NCBI GenBank assembly: GCA_050015095.1
Contig: JBEKCC010000002.1
Coordinates: forward strand, 216,475 to 280,474
Source: MVRE01 sp015660965
GTDB taxonomy: Archaea; Halobacteriota; Methanomicrobia; Methanomicrobiales; Methanospirillaceae
Reading direction: 5' to 3'
DNA: 64,000 nt
In this document: positions 43,786-53,667 of the stretch, piece by piece
Layout of the letters: every line of letters starts with the position of its first letter
Position numbering within the stretch: the first letter of the stretch is position 1
Translations under genes and position numbers: made by a program
The notes under the pieces: generated by a model
What the model saw: the letters and a program-made list of their open reading frames with translations, nothing else
Told to the model about the DNA's origin: nothing
Database searches by the model: none

Positions 43786-44184
43786 GTGGCAACAATTAAC
43801 TTGAATCTAATCTCGGGACGCACTATACAGCAAGGCGTAGCTATCGAAAGTGGTAAAGAGAAACCCTCCTACCGCACTGCCTGCGGTATTATCGAACTCG
43901 ACCCATCTGATCTTAAGAAACTGGGAGCCTGGAAGAATACTAACGTACGTGTTACAAGCGATTACGGTAGTGTAGTAGTAAAAGCAATCGAGACCACACA
44001 GGGTCCACACCCCGGCCTAGGGTTTATTCCGATGGGCCCTTGGGCAAATGCCATCGTCAACCCAAATACCTACTCAACCGGAATGCCGACCTTTAAAGGT
44101 ACGCCAGTTAAAGTGGAAGTCGCCATCAAAGAACCGATACTTCTCGGTATAGAACTTGTTCAGAAATTGTGCGAGGTGAAGTGA
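43786..44184 (+). CDS. fwdD: Formylmethanofuran dehydrogenase subunit D
   Basis: 132 residues from GTG 43786, which has cggag 10 bases upstream; the in-frame GTG at 43777 is too close to that site. Molybdopterin-dinucleotide-binding beta-barrel: NLISGRTIQQG, YRTACGIIELDPSDLKKLG, VRVTSDYGSVVVKA and PMGPWANAIVNP. With FwdB it holds the tungsto/molybdopterin cofactor. Confidence 0.93.
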   Translation: MATINLNLISGRTIQQGVAIESGKEKPSYRTACGIIELDPSDLKKLGAWKNTNVRVTSDYGSVVVKAIETTQGPHPGLGFIPMGPWANAIVNPNTYSTGMPTFKGTPVKVEVAIKEPILLGIELVQKLCEVK

Positions 44185-44185
44185 A

Positions 44186-45502
44186 ATGACCAAAACAATG
44201 ACAGATGTGGTATGCCCATTCTGCGGAACGCTATGCGATGACCTTGAAGTGGTTGTGTCTGATGACGGAAAACAACTCAAGGAGGTATACAACGCCTGCG
44301 TAATCGGTACTGAGAAGTTCCTTCACTCACAGACAAAGGACCGGATTACACGCCCGCGACTCAAACAACCTGATGGTAGTTGGAAAGAGGTAAGCTACGA
44401 TGAAGCGGTCGAATACACTGCACAGATGCTTGCCAACGCGAAAAAGCCCCTTATGTATGGGTGGAGCTCGACAAACTGTGAAGCACAGAGTGTTGGACAT
44501 GAGATTGCAGAAATGGCCGGCGCTTGTGTTGACAACACTGCTGCGGTCTGCCATGGACCAACAGTCATTGCTTTACAGGATATTGGTCTTCCGAGCTGTA
44601 CGCTTGGAGAAATCAAGAATCGTGCAGATCGTATCCTCTTCTGGGGATGCAACCCGGCCCACGCCCATCCCCGCCATATGTCCCGCTATTCGATTTACCC
44701 CCGCGGGTTCTTCACCGGTAAGGGACAGAAAAGTCGTAAAATGATTGTCGTCGACCCACGGGTCACGGATACCGCAAAGCTCGCTGATGTCCACTTACAA
44801 GTAGAGCAAGGACGAGATTACGAACTTCTCAATGCATTTCGTGTTGCACTCAACAATGAATGGCTACCCGATGTTGTCGCAGGTATTCCAGCGGCAAAGA
44901 TCCGGGAAGCAGCTGACCTTTGTAAGAATGGCAGGTTTGGGATCATCTTCTTCGGTATGGGTGTGACACAAACATTATCAAAGAATCACAACATCGATGA
45001 GGCCATCGCTCTCACCAAGCACCTCAATGAATTTACGAAATTCTCAATCATGCCGATGCGGGGTCACTACAATGTGACTGGGTCAGGCGAAGTACTTGGC
45101 TGGCAGTTCGGATTCCCGTATTCTGTTGATTTAACCCGCGGATTTGCACGTTATAATCCGGGTGATACGAGTTCGATCGATTTACTCGCTCGGGGTGAAG
45201 TGGATGCAATGTTTACGATTGCAAGTGATCCAGGTGCCCATTTCCCGATTAGTTGCGTAAAACATATAGCCAAAATACCCTCGGTATGTATTGACCCCCA
45301 CCAGACTCCAACCTCGGGCGTGAGTAAACTTCATGTTCCTGTTGCATTTGTCGGCGTTGAGGTTGGGGGAAACGCCTATCGCATGGACAATGTTCCGATT
45401 GATATGCGTAAAGTTGTTGATCCACCTGCCGGTATGCTTACTGATGAGGAGTTCCTAACCAAGGTACGCGACCGTCTGAAACAGCTCAAGGGGAAGGCAT
45501 AA
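44186..45502 (+). CDS. fwdB: Formylmethanofuran dehydrogenase subunit B
   Basis: 438-residue catalytic subunit. The N-terminal [4Fe-4S] ligands are C10, C13, C17 and C38; the metal-binding residue is Cys (C122 in AVCHGP), not selenocysteine. Further family blocks: WGCNPAHAHPRHMSRYS and GHYNVTGSGEVLGWQFGFP. It reduces CO2 to formate at the W/Mo-pterin; formate then moves to FwdA. Whether the isoform is tungsten (fwd) or molybdenum (fmd) cannot be told from sequence. Ribosome site gaggtg 7 bases before the start. Confidence 0.95.
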   Translation: MTKTMTDVVCPFCGTLCDDLEVVVSDDGKQLKEVYNACVIGTEKFLHSQTKDRITRPRLKQPDGSWKEVSYDEAVEYTAQMLANAKKPLMYGWSSTNCEAQSVGHEIAEMAGACVDNTAAVCHGPTVIALQDIGLPSCTLGEIKNRADRILFWGCNPAHAHPRHMSRYSIYPRGFFTGKGQKSRKMIVVDPRVTDTAKLADVHLQVEQGRDYELLNAFRVALNNEWLPDVVAGIPAAKIREAADLCKNGRFGIIFFGMGVTQTLSKNHNIDEAIALTKHLNEFTKFSIMPMRGHYNVTGSGEVLGWQFGFPYSVDLTRGFARYNPGDTSSIDLLARGEVDAMFTIASDPGAHFPISCVKHIAKIPSVCIDPHQTPTSGVSKLHVPVAFVGVEVGGNAYRMDNVPIDMRKVVDPPAGMLTDEEFLTKVRDRLKQLKGKA

Positions 45503-45504
45503 TC

Positions 45505-47217
45505 ATGTCAGAATATATCATCAAGAACGGACACGTCTTTGACCCCACACAGGGTATCAAGGGCGATAAAGCTGATATTGCCATTAAAGATGGCAAGATA
45601 ATAAAGGATAGTGAGGTCTCGTCCAAGGCAAAAGTTATCGATGCAAAGGGCAAGACGGTCATGGCAGGTGCTATTGAAATCCACGCCCATATTGCTGGTC
45701 CTAAGGTAAACCTTGGAAGAATTTACCGCCCAGAAGACAAACTTTTCACCTACCAGAGCACCACGGCTAATACCCGAATGGCAGGCGGATTCTCAATTCC
45801 GACTACGTTTAAGACAGGCTATGAGTACGCAAAGATGGGATACACCACTGCAATGGAAGCTGCAATGCCACCACTCTTCTCGCGCCATGTGCATGAGGAA
45901 ATGCGTGACACTCCCATCATTGATGAGGGCGCTTATCCAGTGTTTGGCAACAATTGGTTTGTGATGGAGTATCTCAAGAACAAAGAGATCGAGAATACGG
46001 CTGCATACTGTGCCTGGCTGTTGCGTGCAACCAAGGGTTTTGCAATAAAGCTTGTAAACCCAGGTGGCACTGAAGCTTGGGGATGGGGGCTGAACTGCCT
46101 ATCTGTCGATGATCCTGTGCCGTATTTCGACATTACCCCTGCTGAGATCATTAAGGGTCTGATTGAGGCGAACGAATATCTCGGTCTCCCTCACTCAATA
46201 CACATTCACCCGAACAATCTCGGAAACCCAGGCAATTATACAACAACGCTCGACACCCTCAAACTTTCAGCTGGTTACAAAGCGAAGAACAAGTTTGGGC
46301 GGGAGCAGGTAATGCACCTTACCCATACGCAATTCCACTCTTATGGTGGGGACACTTGGGCAAACTTCGAATCCAAAGCTAAAGAGATCATGGATTTCGT
46401 GAACAAGGCAAAGAATGTTACCATCGACACTGGCAATGTCACACTAGATGAAACTACAACTATGACCGCAGATGGTCCGTTCGAGCACCACCTGACCGAA
46501 TTAAACCATCTCAAATGGGCCAACGTTGACGTGGAACTCGAAACTGCCGCGGGCATCGTACCGTATATTTACAGTCCGAGTATCTCAGTTTGTGGTATTC
46601 AGTGGGCGATAGGGCTTGAACTTGCACTCATGGCCAAGGACCCGATGCGCTGCTTCATTACTACAGATCATCCGAATGCAGGTCCATTCACGAGATATCC
46701 GAGGGTCATTAAGTGGTTGATGTCGAACAAGGCACGCCAAGATCAAATTAAGGCATTTAAAAATAGTGACAAGGTTGTCTCTGCGACCAACATTGCAGGT
46801 ATGGATCGGGAGCTTTCGCTTTATGACATTGCCCAGATGACACGTGCGGGTCCGGCAAAATCGCTTGGTATCCCCAGTATGTTTGGTGGACTCAAACCAG
46901 GTATGGATGCGGATGTTGTTGTGTACGACTTCAACCCAGACAAGCCAAGTGCTCCTGACCAGATTGAAGCAGCATTCTCAAGGGCTGCACATGTATTCAA
47001 GAGCGGTATAGAGGTCGTAACCAATGGCGAAGTCGTGAACAATGGCCACAAACGTACTCTCTGGGTCAACGCAAAGACTAAAGAGAACCCGCAGGTCATG
47101 CGTGATGTCCAAGAGAAATTCATAAAATACTACAGCGTGACACAAGCGAACTATGAGGCACTTGGGCACCACATTGTACCAAACCCGTATGCCATAGAGG
47201 TCGATGCGACTCAGTGA
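45505..47217 (+). CDS. fwdA: Formylmethanofuran dehydrogenase subunit A
   Basis: 570-residue amidohydrolase-fold subunit that condenses formate with methanofuran at a dinuclear zinc site. Metal ligands: H60 and H62 in EIHAHIAGP, a probable carboxylated Lys in GFAIKLVNPGG (near 180), His in HSIHIHPNNLG and HLTHTQFHSYGG, and Asp in TTDHPNAGPFTRYP. Normal length. Two bases after fwdB. Confidence 0.96.
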   Translation: MSEYIIKNGHVFDPTQGIKGDKADIAIKDGKIIKDSEVSSKAKVIDAKGKTVMAGAIEIHAHIAGPKVNLGRIYRPEDKLFTYQSTTANTRMAGGFSIPTTFKTGYEYAKMGYTTAMEAAMPPLFSRHVHEEMRDTPIIDEGAYPVFGNNWFVMEYLKNKEIENTAAYCAWLLRATKGFAIKLVNPGGTEAWGWGLNCLSVDDPVPYFDITPAEIIKGLIEANEYLGLPHSIHIHPNNLGNPGNYTTTLDTLKLSAGYKAKNKFGREQVMHLTHTQFHSYGGDTWANFESKAKEIMDFVNKAKNVTIDTGNVTLDETTTMTADGPFEHHLTELNHLKWANVDVELETAAGIVPYIYSPSISVCGIQWAIGLELALMAKDPMRCFITTDHPNAGPFTRYPRVIKWLMSNKARQDQIKAFKNSDKVVSATNIAGMDRELSLYDIAQMTRAGPAKSLGIPSMFGGLKPGMDADVVVYDFNPDKPSAPDQIEAAFSRAAHVFKSGIEVVTNGEVVNNGHKRTLWVNAKTKENPQVMRDVQEKFIKYYSVTQANYEALGHHIVPNPYAIEVDATQ

Positions 47218-47226
47218 GGTGAAGAC

Positions 47227-48027
47227 ATGGAAACCGTTACTATTACCATGAAAAATCCACCTGCACTGTATCTTGAAGCAGACAATATCTGCCCAGATAA
47301 ATTTGCAGGAAAGACCGCGTTACAGATTGCCGACCTTCATGTCTTTGAAGGAAATACAACCTCAACGATAGGAAAATATTTTGATGTGAGCGGTAATGCG
47401 GGTGCATCGGCTGCTGACACCAAGATTGTTGTGAAAGGTGATGTGAAAAAAGTAAAGTACATCGGCATGAAGATGAGTGCTGGTGAAATTGGTGTTGAAG
47501 GCAGCACAGACTTATATGCTGGTGCCTGGATGACGGGAGGGAAACTCACTGTTAAAGGCAATGTTGAAGCATTTGCCGCGACCGGTATGAAGGGCGGTGA
47601 ATTGGTCATTGAAGGCAATGCCGGTAACTACCTTGGAGCAGCATACCGTGGCGACTGGCGGGGAATGTCAGGTGGCAAGATTCTTGTCAAGGGTAATGCA
47701 GGAAGCGATGTTGGCATGTACATGCTTGGTGGAGAAATTACCATCAATGGGAATGTAGATGTCCATGTTATGACTCATGCTGAAGGTGGAAAGGTCATCA
47801 TCAAGGGTAATGCAAAGAGCAAACTAGGCGGACAACTTGTGGATGGCACCATTATTGTCTATGGTACTATCGATGTCATGATGCCAGGTTACAAGCCTAT
47901 AGGAACTGTTGAACTTGAAGTGGATGGTGCAAAATCGAAATTTGCACACTTTATTGGCGACACTGGTGAACGCAAGAAGAAGAGAAAGGGACAGATTGTC
48001 TACGGAAATTTGTACAAAAAAGTCTAA
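47227..48027 (+). CDS. fwdC: Formylmethanofuran dehydrogenase subunit C
   Basis: 266-residue subunit with a right-handed beta-helix made of repeated G-x-x-V/I-x-V-x-G units (GGKLTVKGNVEAF, GGELVIEGNAGNY, GGKILVKGNAGSDVG, GGEITINGNVDVH), like the C-terminal domain of glutamate synthase. It is a structural scaffold of the Fwd complex. Last gene of the operon; a T-run (atattttttt, 48033-48042) follows and may end transcription. Confidence 0.95.
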   Translation: METVTITMKNPPALYLEADNICPDKFAGKTALQIADLHVFEGNTTSTIGKYFDVSGNAGASAADTKIVVKGDVKKVKYIGMKMSAGEIGVEGSTDLYAGAWMTGGKLTVKGNVEAFAATGMKGGELVIEGNAGNYLGAAYRGDWRGMSGGKILVKGNAGSDVGMYMLGGEITINGNVDVHVMTHAEGGKVIIKGNAKSKLGGQLVDGTIIVYGTIDVMMPGYKPIGTVELEVDGAKSKFAHFIGDTGERKKKRKGQIVYGNLYKKV

Positions 48028-48461
48028 TATCAATATTTTTTTAAAATAAAATGCACTGCAACAATATCACAACAATTTTTTATTGAAAACCCGTCGCCAT
48101 ATCTTTACATTATATCAAAATTAGATCAAAAAGCGCAGGGAAAATTCGAAAATATTTATAACAGTTATATCATCACGTGATACGTTTTTTTTAAATATTC
48201 ACACTGAGTAAAAAAATGAAATGAAAAGTATATGCAATATTTGAACATTGTGCCATATTCTCGTATTATTTTTTGTTTTTTATAGAAGAGAAAATCCGAT
48301 AAAAATAGCAATGCTTATATGGGGAAGTACGGAATTACTGTTTGTCCCATCTTAGGGGACGTGCAATAGTGACTTTCATTCATTACTAAACACCGTTAGG
48401 ACACTCTATCGTTCAGTGACTGTATCGTATCAAAGTAAAATTTAATTTGGAGGATTTTTTA
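48028..48461. other. fwdC-mcrB intergenic region with mcr promoter
   Basis: 434 bases without a gene. Starts with the T-run terminator after fwdC; cttatatg at 48314-48321 is the best TATA candidate for mcr, giving a leader of about 115 bases. The leader contains no obvious short frame. A strong ribosome site tttggagg (48447-48454) precedes mcrB. Confidence 0.5.
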
Positions 48462-49775
48462 ATGGCAAAATACAAAGAAACAATTGACCTCTATGACGAT
48501 GAGGGTAAGCTCTTAAAGAGCAATGTTACTCTCGACAAGGTCAGCCCATGTGTAAACAAGGGTGTTCAGAGGATTCTTGATCTGACCAAGAGGACGGTCG
48601 CTGTTAACTGGGCCGGCATCGATGATGCATTAAAGACCGGAAAGGTTGGCGGCAAGGGCAATCAAGTTCTCGGACGGTCCCTCAAGGTAAGCTGTGTGGC
48701 GGACTGTGACGCACTTAACAAAGCAGTCAAGGAGATGGTCTCGGTCTCCGATGGCGATGACACCAAGCTCACCAAAGTCGGTGGCGGCAAGATGGTTCTT
48801 GTCGAGGTTCCATCGTCTCGTCTTGCAGCAGCAGCAACTTACGATGTATCATCGACAGTAGCCGCAGCTGCAGCAACTCAGGCCATCATCGACCAATACA
48901 AGATTGGAATGTTCGATGCTCCCTTGGCGAAGGCAGCAGTTTGGGGTTCCTATCCGCATACCATGGACATGCAGGGTGGAAACGTTATCTCAGTTCTGAC
49001 CATCCCGCAGAACAGTGAAGGTTTGGGCTACGCACTGCGTAACATCCAGGCAAACCACGTTGCCATGATGACCCACCGCAACGCTATCCAGGCGTCTGCA
49101 CTCTCATCAACCTTTGAACAGGCAGGAGAGTTTGAGATGGGTATGGCAGTCGGTCCGTTCGAGCGTGCACAGCTCCTGCTCTATGCATACCAGGGTCTGA
49201 ACGCGAACAACCTCCTGTACAGTCTTGTAAAGGAGAACGGAAAGACCGGTACCATCGGTACTGTTGTCCAGAGCCTCGTTGAGAAAGCAATTGAGGACAA
49301 GGTCATCAAGCCCGGCAAGAAGGGTAAGAGCGGCTTTATCTTCTACGACACCAAGGACCCGATGCTCTGGAGCGCCTATGCCGCAGCAGGTACACTTGCC
49401 GCGACGATGGTGAACTGTGGTGCACTTCGTGGTGCACAGGCAGTCTCTTCGACGCTGCTGTACTTCAACGACTTGCTCGAACACGAGACAGGTCTCCCAG
49501 GCTGTGACTACGGTCGTGTGATGGGTGTTGCGGTCGGGTTCTCGTTCTTCAGCCACTCGATCTACGGTGGCGGTGGACCAGGAGGATTCAGCGGTAACCA
49601 CATCGTGACAAGGCACGCAGCCGGTGTCGGTATCCCATGTGTCGTCGCAGCCTGTGCGCTTGACGCAGGCACACAGATGTTTGGTCCCGAGGCGACCTCA
49701 AAGGCCTACCAGGACACATTCGGCGCACTTGACGAGTTCAAGAGGCCGATTCAGGCGATTGCAAAGGGAGTATAA
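48462..49775 (+). CDS. mcrB: Methyl-coenzyme M reductase beta subunit
   Basis: 437 residues from ATG 48462 (MAKYKETIDLYDDEGKLL), 7 bases after ggagg. Family blocks: VNKGVQRILDLTKRTVAVNWAGI, GLGYALRNIQANHVAMMTH, LPGCDYGRVMGVAVGFSFFSHSIYGGGGPGGF and FGPEATS. It forms part of the coenzyme B channel and F430 pocket in the alpha2-beta2-gamma2 enzyme that releases methane. First gene of mcrBDCGA. Confidence 0.98.
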   Translation: MAKYKETIDLYDDEGKLLKSNVTLDKVSPCVNKGVQRILDLTKRTVAVNWAGIDDALKTGKVGGKGNQVLGRSLKVSCVADCDALNKAVKEMVSVSDGDDTKLTKVGGGKMVLVEVPSSRLAAAATYDVSSTVAAAAATQAIIDQYKIGMFDAPLAKAAVWGSYPHTMDMQGGNVISVLTIPQNSEGLGYALRNIQANHVAMMTHRNAIQASALSSTFEQAGEFEMGMAVGPFERAQLLLYAYQGLNANNLLYSLVKENGKTGTIGTVVQSLVEKAIEDKVIKPGKKGKSGFIFYDTKDPMLWSAYAAAGTLAATMVNCGALRGAQAVSSTLLYFNDLLEHETGLPGCDYGRVMGVAVGFSFFSHSIYGGGGPGGFSGNHIVTRHAAGVGIPCVVAACALDAGTQMFGPEATSKAYQDTFGALDEFKRPIQAIAKGV

Positions 49776-49792
49776 ACCCCACCGGATACGAA

Positions 49793-50263
49793 ATGACAGA
49801 TACCACGTTCCCTCAGGTCAGGATTGCAACGGAGCGGTTGCTATTTCCAGAAACGTTAGAACGACTGCTGAATAAAATATTCAGTATTAAGGGAGTCAGG
49901 CGGATGATCCTCAATGGACCCCGCCTTCCCGCAGTTGTTCCATCCGGACCGGCAAAGGGTCAGCCGAATATTCATGAGATGAGGCGAATAATCAAAGCCG
50001 GAAATCAGGATATTCAGCTCGAAGTTCATGTCGGAACAATCCTTCTCGAATTGGAAAACCGCGAATCCATTCCTGCCTTGAAGGCCGCGTGCGATGAAGT
50101 GTTCACTAACTTTTCATACCGGCTCCAAGAGGGCAGGTTCATGAAAACTGAACCAAGTATTGTTGACTATGCAAAATACGGTCCTGATGCGGATAAACGC
50201 ATACTAGGTCTCACCGATCCTAGTAGTAAATCAGGCCCTATAATCATACAAGGAACCAAATAG
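49793..50263 (+). CDS. mcrD: MCR operon protein D
   Basis: 156-residue accessory protein, not part of the mature enzyme. Conserved: PQVRIATERLLFPETLERLLNKI, RRMILNGPRLP, then VHVGTILLELE and FSYRLQEGRFMKTEPSIVDYAKYG. In other methanogens McrD associates with assembling or apo MCR and F430. It lies in the usual place between mcrB and mcrC. Confidence 0.95.
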   Translation: MTDTTFPQVRIATERLLFPETLERLLNKIFSIKGVRRMILNGPRLPAVVPSGPAKGQPNIHEMRRIIKAGNQDIQLEVHVGTILLELENRESIPALKAACDEVFTNFSYRLQEGRFMKTEPSIVDYAKYGPDADKRILGLTDPSSKSGPIIIQGTK

Positions 50264-50265
50264 AT

Positions 50266-50901
50266 ATGCCGATAGGACGTGTCACCCAAGTTGTCGATTG
50301 CCGTGAAGCGATGGGCATGGGGAAGGGTGGAGGTCTCGCAAATAGAGGCACCATCTCCGAATGCCGTTATTCCGATGTCATTGTAGTCGGAATGTCCCCA
50401 GGTCGTCGCCACGTCACAAAACCCGTGTGCGATATCACATCAGGTCTTCGACAGCAGGGTGTCGAGTATAGCATCAGTACACTAGTGCTAAATGCGGGAA
50501 ACGGCGTCCCGCCAGATGCAAAAGGTATTAGCGGTGCTCTTAGCGGTGCATCATTTGGACTTACCGACAAGGAGATCGTGCAAATAGAGCGACACAAGAT
50601 CGCCATTCTCCATCATGGGAACGTTCGTTCTCACGTGGTGCACAAGGTGAGGTTCATCCTTACCGCATGTGATGTAAAGGCAGTTGTTGTCTCTCAAGCA
50701 CCAGTCGATTATGAGGATTTTGCAAAGGAAGGTGTCAAGACATCGGTTGTCATGCCGCCCGCCGATCGTATCAAAACCAAAGGAATGGTTATGGCGATCA
50801 TAAGCGGTGTTACACGAGGGCAGACACCCACACGCGAAAAAATGGTTGAAATCATTTCGGCCGTTATGAAACTCATGAAAAAACAGGAAAAAATGGAGTG
50901 A
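50266..50901 (+). CDS. mcrC: MCR operon protein C (activation component)
   Basis: 211-residue McrC, known from work on MCR activation as part of the ATP-dependent complex with component A2 and Fe-S-containing methanogenesis marker proteins. Blocks: RVTQVVDCREAMGMGKGGGLANRGTISE, VVGMSPGRRHVTKPVCDITSGLRQQG and LNAGNGVPPDA. Two bases after mcrD. Its partner AtwA is encoded 5 kb downstream. Confidence 0.95.
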   Translation: MPIGRVTQVVDCREAMGMGKGGGLANRGTISECRYSDVIVVGMSPGRRHVTKPVCDITSGLRQQGVEYSISTLVLNAGNGVPPDAKGISGALSGASFGLTDKEIVQIERHKIAILHHGNVRSHVVHKVRFILTACDVKAVVVSQAPVDYEDFAKEGVKTSVVMPPADRIKTKGMVMAIISGVTRGQTPTREKMVEIISAVMKLMKKQEKME

Positions 50902-50908
50902 TAAAAGA

Positions 50909-51673
50909 ATGGCATATAAACCACAATATTTCCCGGGCTCAACTCATATCGCCGACAACAGGCGAAAGCAATTGGACCCCAACCATAAACTGGAAAAGAT
51001 CCGGGACATAAGTGACAAGGATATTGTCTTACTTATGGGCCACCGTGCGCCAGGGCAAGCATACCCGAGTTCGCACCCGCCGCTCTCAGAGCAGCAGGAA
51101 CCAAATTGCCCAATCCGTAAGCTGGTTACACCAACAGATGGTGCAAAGGCAGGGGACCGTATTCGTTACATTCAGTTTACTGATTCAATGTATAACGCCC
51201 CATGCCACCCCTATATTAGGAGCTATCTCGAAAGCTACCGATACCGTGGTATGGACCCAGGTACACTGTCAGGACGTCAGATTATCGAATGCCGTGAGCG
51301 AGATCTCGAAAAATACGCAAAGGAGCTTGTCAACTCAGAGCTCTTTGATGCAGCCCGCACCGGTATCCGTGGCTCAACTGTGCACGGACACTCTCTCCGT
51401 CTTGACGAAGATGGTATGATGTTTGATATGATGCAGCGCCGTGTCCTTGACAAGAAGACTGGCATCGTGATGAACGTCAAGAACCAGATCAGCGAACCTC
51501 TTGACGCCCAAATCAAAATGGGCAAACCAATGGACGACAAGTGGCTCAAGGCCCACTCAACAATCTACCACTCGCTCGTTGGTGTCGGAACCCGCGACGA
51601 CCAAGAATTAGTCGACTACATCCAGCGCATCCACTCGCTGAGAGTCAAATATGGCTACTTGCCACAGGAGTGA
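50909..51673 (+). CDS. mcrG: Methyl-coenzyme M reductase gamma subunit
   Basis: 254-residue subunit: YKPQYFPGSTHIADNRRK, DIVLLMGHRAPGQAYPSSHPPL, IQFTDSMYNAPCHPYIRS, GRQIIECRERDLEKYAKEL and IRGSTVHGHSLRLDEDGMMFDM. It contacts F430 and coenzyme M. Normal length and position. Confidence 0.98.
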   Translation: MAYKPQYFPGSTHIADNRRKQLDPNHKLEKIRDISDKDIVLLMGHRAPGQAYPSSHPPLSEQQEPNCPIRKLVTPTDGAKAGDRIRYIQFTDSMYNAPCHPYIRSYLESYRYRGMDPGTLSGRQIIECRERDLEKYAKELVNSELFDAARTGIRGSTVHGHSLRLDEDGMMFDMMQRRVLDKKTGIVMNVKNQISEPLDAQIKMGKPMDDKWLKAHSTIYHSLVGVGTRDDQELVDYIQRIHSLRVKYGYLPQE

Positions 51674-51679
51674 AGACAC

Positions 51680-53368
51680 ATGGCAGCAAAAGCAAAAATT
51701 GAAAGAACCCAGAAACTGTTCCTTAAGGCAATGAGGGATAAGTTCCAAGAGGATCCAGAGTCCCAGAGAACAACGTATCTCCGTTTGGGTCTTAAGCAGT
51801 CCCCACGTAAGATGGAATTTGTAAAAGAGGGACAAACAGTTGCCATGGAGCGCGGTATCTCGGCATACGACCCCGTTCGCTGTCACATTGGCGGTATCCC
51901 GCTCGGACAGCGCAAGCTGACTCCCTATGAGGTCAGCACAACTGGCGTCTTTGCTGAGGGTGACGATCTACACTTCGTCAACAATGCTGCGATGCAGCAG
52001 ATGTGGGACGATATCCGCAGGACCATTATTGTCGGACTTGACCTCGCACACCAGACTCTCCAGAAGCGTCTAGGCAAGGAGGTCACCCCGGAAACCATCA
52101 ACGAGTATCTCCACGTGCTCAACCACGCAATGCCCGGTGCGGCAGTCGTTCAGGAGCACATGGTCGAGACCCACCCGGCGCTATGTGATGACTGTTATGT
52201 TAAGGTCTTCACTGGCGACGACGAGATGGCAGACGATCTTGAACCCCAATTCGTACTCAATCTCGACAAGCTCTTCCCGAAGAAGAGTGCAGAGTCGCTC
52301 AAGGCTGCACTCGGCAAATCGATGTACCAAGCAATCCACATCCCGACCATCGTTAGTCGTACCTGTGATGGTGGTACTACCTCAAGATGGTCTGCGATGC
52401 AGATTGGTATGTCATTCATCGGTGCTTACCACATGTGTGCTGGTGAAGCAGCAGTCGCCGATCTAGCATTCACAGCTAAGCACGCCGGTATGGTTGAGAT
52501 GGCAACTATTTTACCAGCTCGCCGTGCCCGTGGACCCAACGAACCCGGTGGTATCAAGTTCGGACACTTCGCCGATATGGTTCAATCAGACCGCAAGTAC
52601 CCGAACGACCCGGTAAGGTCATCCCTTGAAATCGTTGCCGCTGGATGTATGCTGTTCGACCAGATTTGGCTCGGCTCTTACATGTCCGGTGGTGTCGGGT
52701 TCACTCAGTATGCAACCGCCGCCTACACTGACAACATCCTTGATGACTTCACCTCGTATGGTGTTGACTACGTCAAACAAAAATACAAGGGACTTGCACA
52801 GACAAAGGCAACCCAAGACGTCTGCAACGACATCGCAACCGAGGTTACGCTCTATGGTATGGAGCAATACGAACAGTTCCCAACCACCCTCGAAGACCAC
52901 TTTGGAGGATCCCAGCGTGCGACGGTTCTTGCCGCCGCATCGGGTGTCACAGCTGCACTAGCAACTGCTAACTCCAACGCTGGATTGAATGCTTGGTACA
53001 TGTCGATGCTCCTGCACAAGGAAGGCTGGTCACGTCTCGGATTCTACGGCTACGATCTGCAGGATCAGTGTGGTTCCGCAAACACGTTGTCTTACCGTTC
53101 AGATGAGGGATTGCTCGGAGAACTCCGTGGCCCGAACTACCCGAACTACGCGATGAATGTCGGTCACCAGGGAGGATATGCCGGTATCGCAGGCGCTGCA
53201 CACATTGCACGTCACGATGCATGGGCGCTGTCCCCGTTGATCAAGGTCACATTCGCCGACCCATCGCTCACGTTCGACTTCTCAGAAATACGCCGCGAGT
53301 TCGCAAAGGGTGCTATCCGCGAGTTCATGCCCTCGGGAGAACGCTCTCTAATTATTCCGGCAAGATAA
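51680..53368 (+). CDS. mcrA: Methyl-coenzyme M reductase alpha subunit
   Basis: 562-residue catalytic subunit. Equivalents of known Methanothermobacter residues are in place: axial Ni ligand Q158 (VVQEHMVE), active-site Y344 (GFTQYATA), N-methyl-His site H268 (AKHAGM), methyl-Arg region PARRARGPNEPGG, methyl-Gln site Q412 (FGGSQRATV), thioglycine site G457 in FYGYDLQDQCG with D462 and C464. Whether each residue is modified cannot be read from DNA. It reduces methyl-CoM with CoB to methane and heterodisulfide. Confidence 0.99.
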   Translation: MAAKAKIERTQKLFLKAMRDKFQEDPESQRTTYLRLGLKQSPRKMEFVKEGQTVAMERGISAYDPVRCHIGGIPLGQRKLTPYEVSTTGVFAEGDDLHFVNNAAMQQMWDDIRRTIIVGLDLAHQTLQKRLGKEVTPETINEYLHVLNHAMPGAAVVQEHMVETHPALCDDCYVKVFTGDDEMADDLEPQFVLNLDKLFPKKSAESLKAALGKSMYQAIHIPTIVSRTCDGGTTSRWSAMQIGMSFIGAYHMCAGEAAVADLAFTAKHAGMVEMATILPARRARGPNEPGGIKFGHFADMVQSDRKYPNDPVRSSLEIVAAGCMLFDQIWLGSYMSGGVGFTQYATAAYTDNILDDFTSYGVDYVKQKYKGLAQTKATQDVCNDIATEVTLYGMEQYEQFPTTLEDHFGGSQRATVLAAASGVTAALATANSNAGLNAWYMSMLLHKEGWSRLGFYGYDLQDQCGSANTLSYRSDEGLLGELRGPNYPNYAMNVGHQGGYAGIAGAAHIARHDAWALSPLIKVTFADPSLTFDFSEIRREFAKGAIREFMPSGERSLIIPAR

Positions 53369-53390
53369 TATCAACTCAACTTTTTTTTTA
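53369..53390 (+). terminator. T-rich terminator after mcrA
   Basis: Directly after the mcrA stop, tatcaactcaac leads into a run of nine T, matching the U-tract type of archaeal intrinsic terminator. A very similar stretch lies at 60753-60776, upstream of mtrE. Confidence 0.55.
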
Positions 53391-53667
53391 GTAAATTCAG
53401 ATTTCGGCAAATTAAGAGGTTTTGAGAAGATATTACAGTCTTTTTTAATTGATTCTCAAAATATGAAATAACAAAATAGCGTTTGATCCGGAGGGTAATG
53501 TCCAAACGATTGTTCACAGTTTTATGAAATACACATGAAAAAAAGCAGTATATATCGTTCTTGAGTGTATCAAAGTCTAGGATGAAAAACGCATGTAATG
53601 TTCAATCACGATTTGATATTAGTTCCTAAAGTAATGATGATCCTCTACTTATTAGAGAAGTAAACTG
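53391..53667. other. Intergenic region after mcr operon
   Basis: About 275 AT-rich bases with no reading frame or RNA structure that I can support; the next gene converges from the right. Confidence 0.4.

Noticed and set aside
43786..44184. Selenocysteine in the Fwd or Hdr/Mvh subunits
   Set aside because: FwdB has an ordinary Cys codon at the metal site and no in-frame TGA interrupts any subunit.
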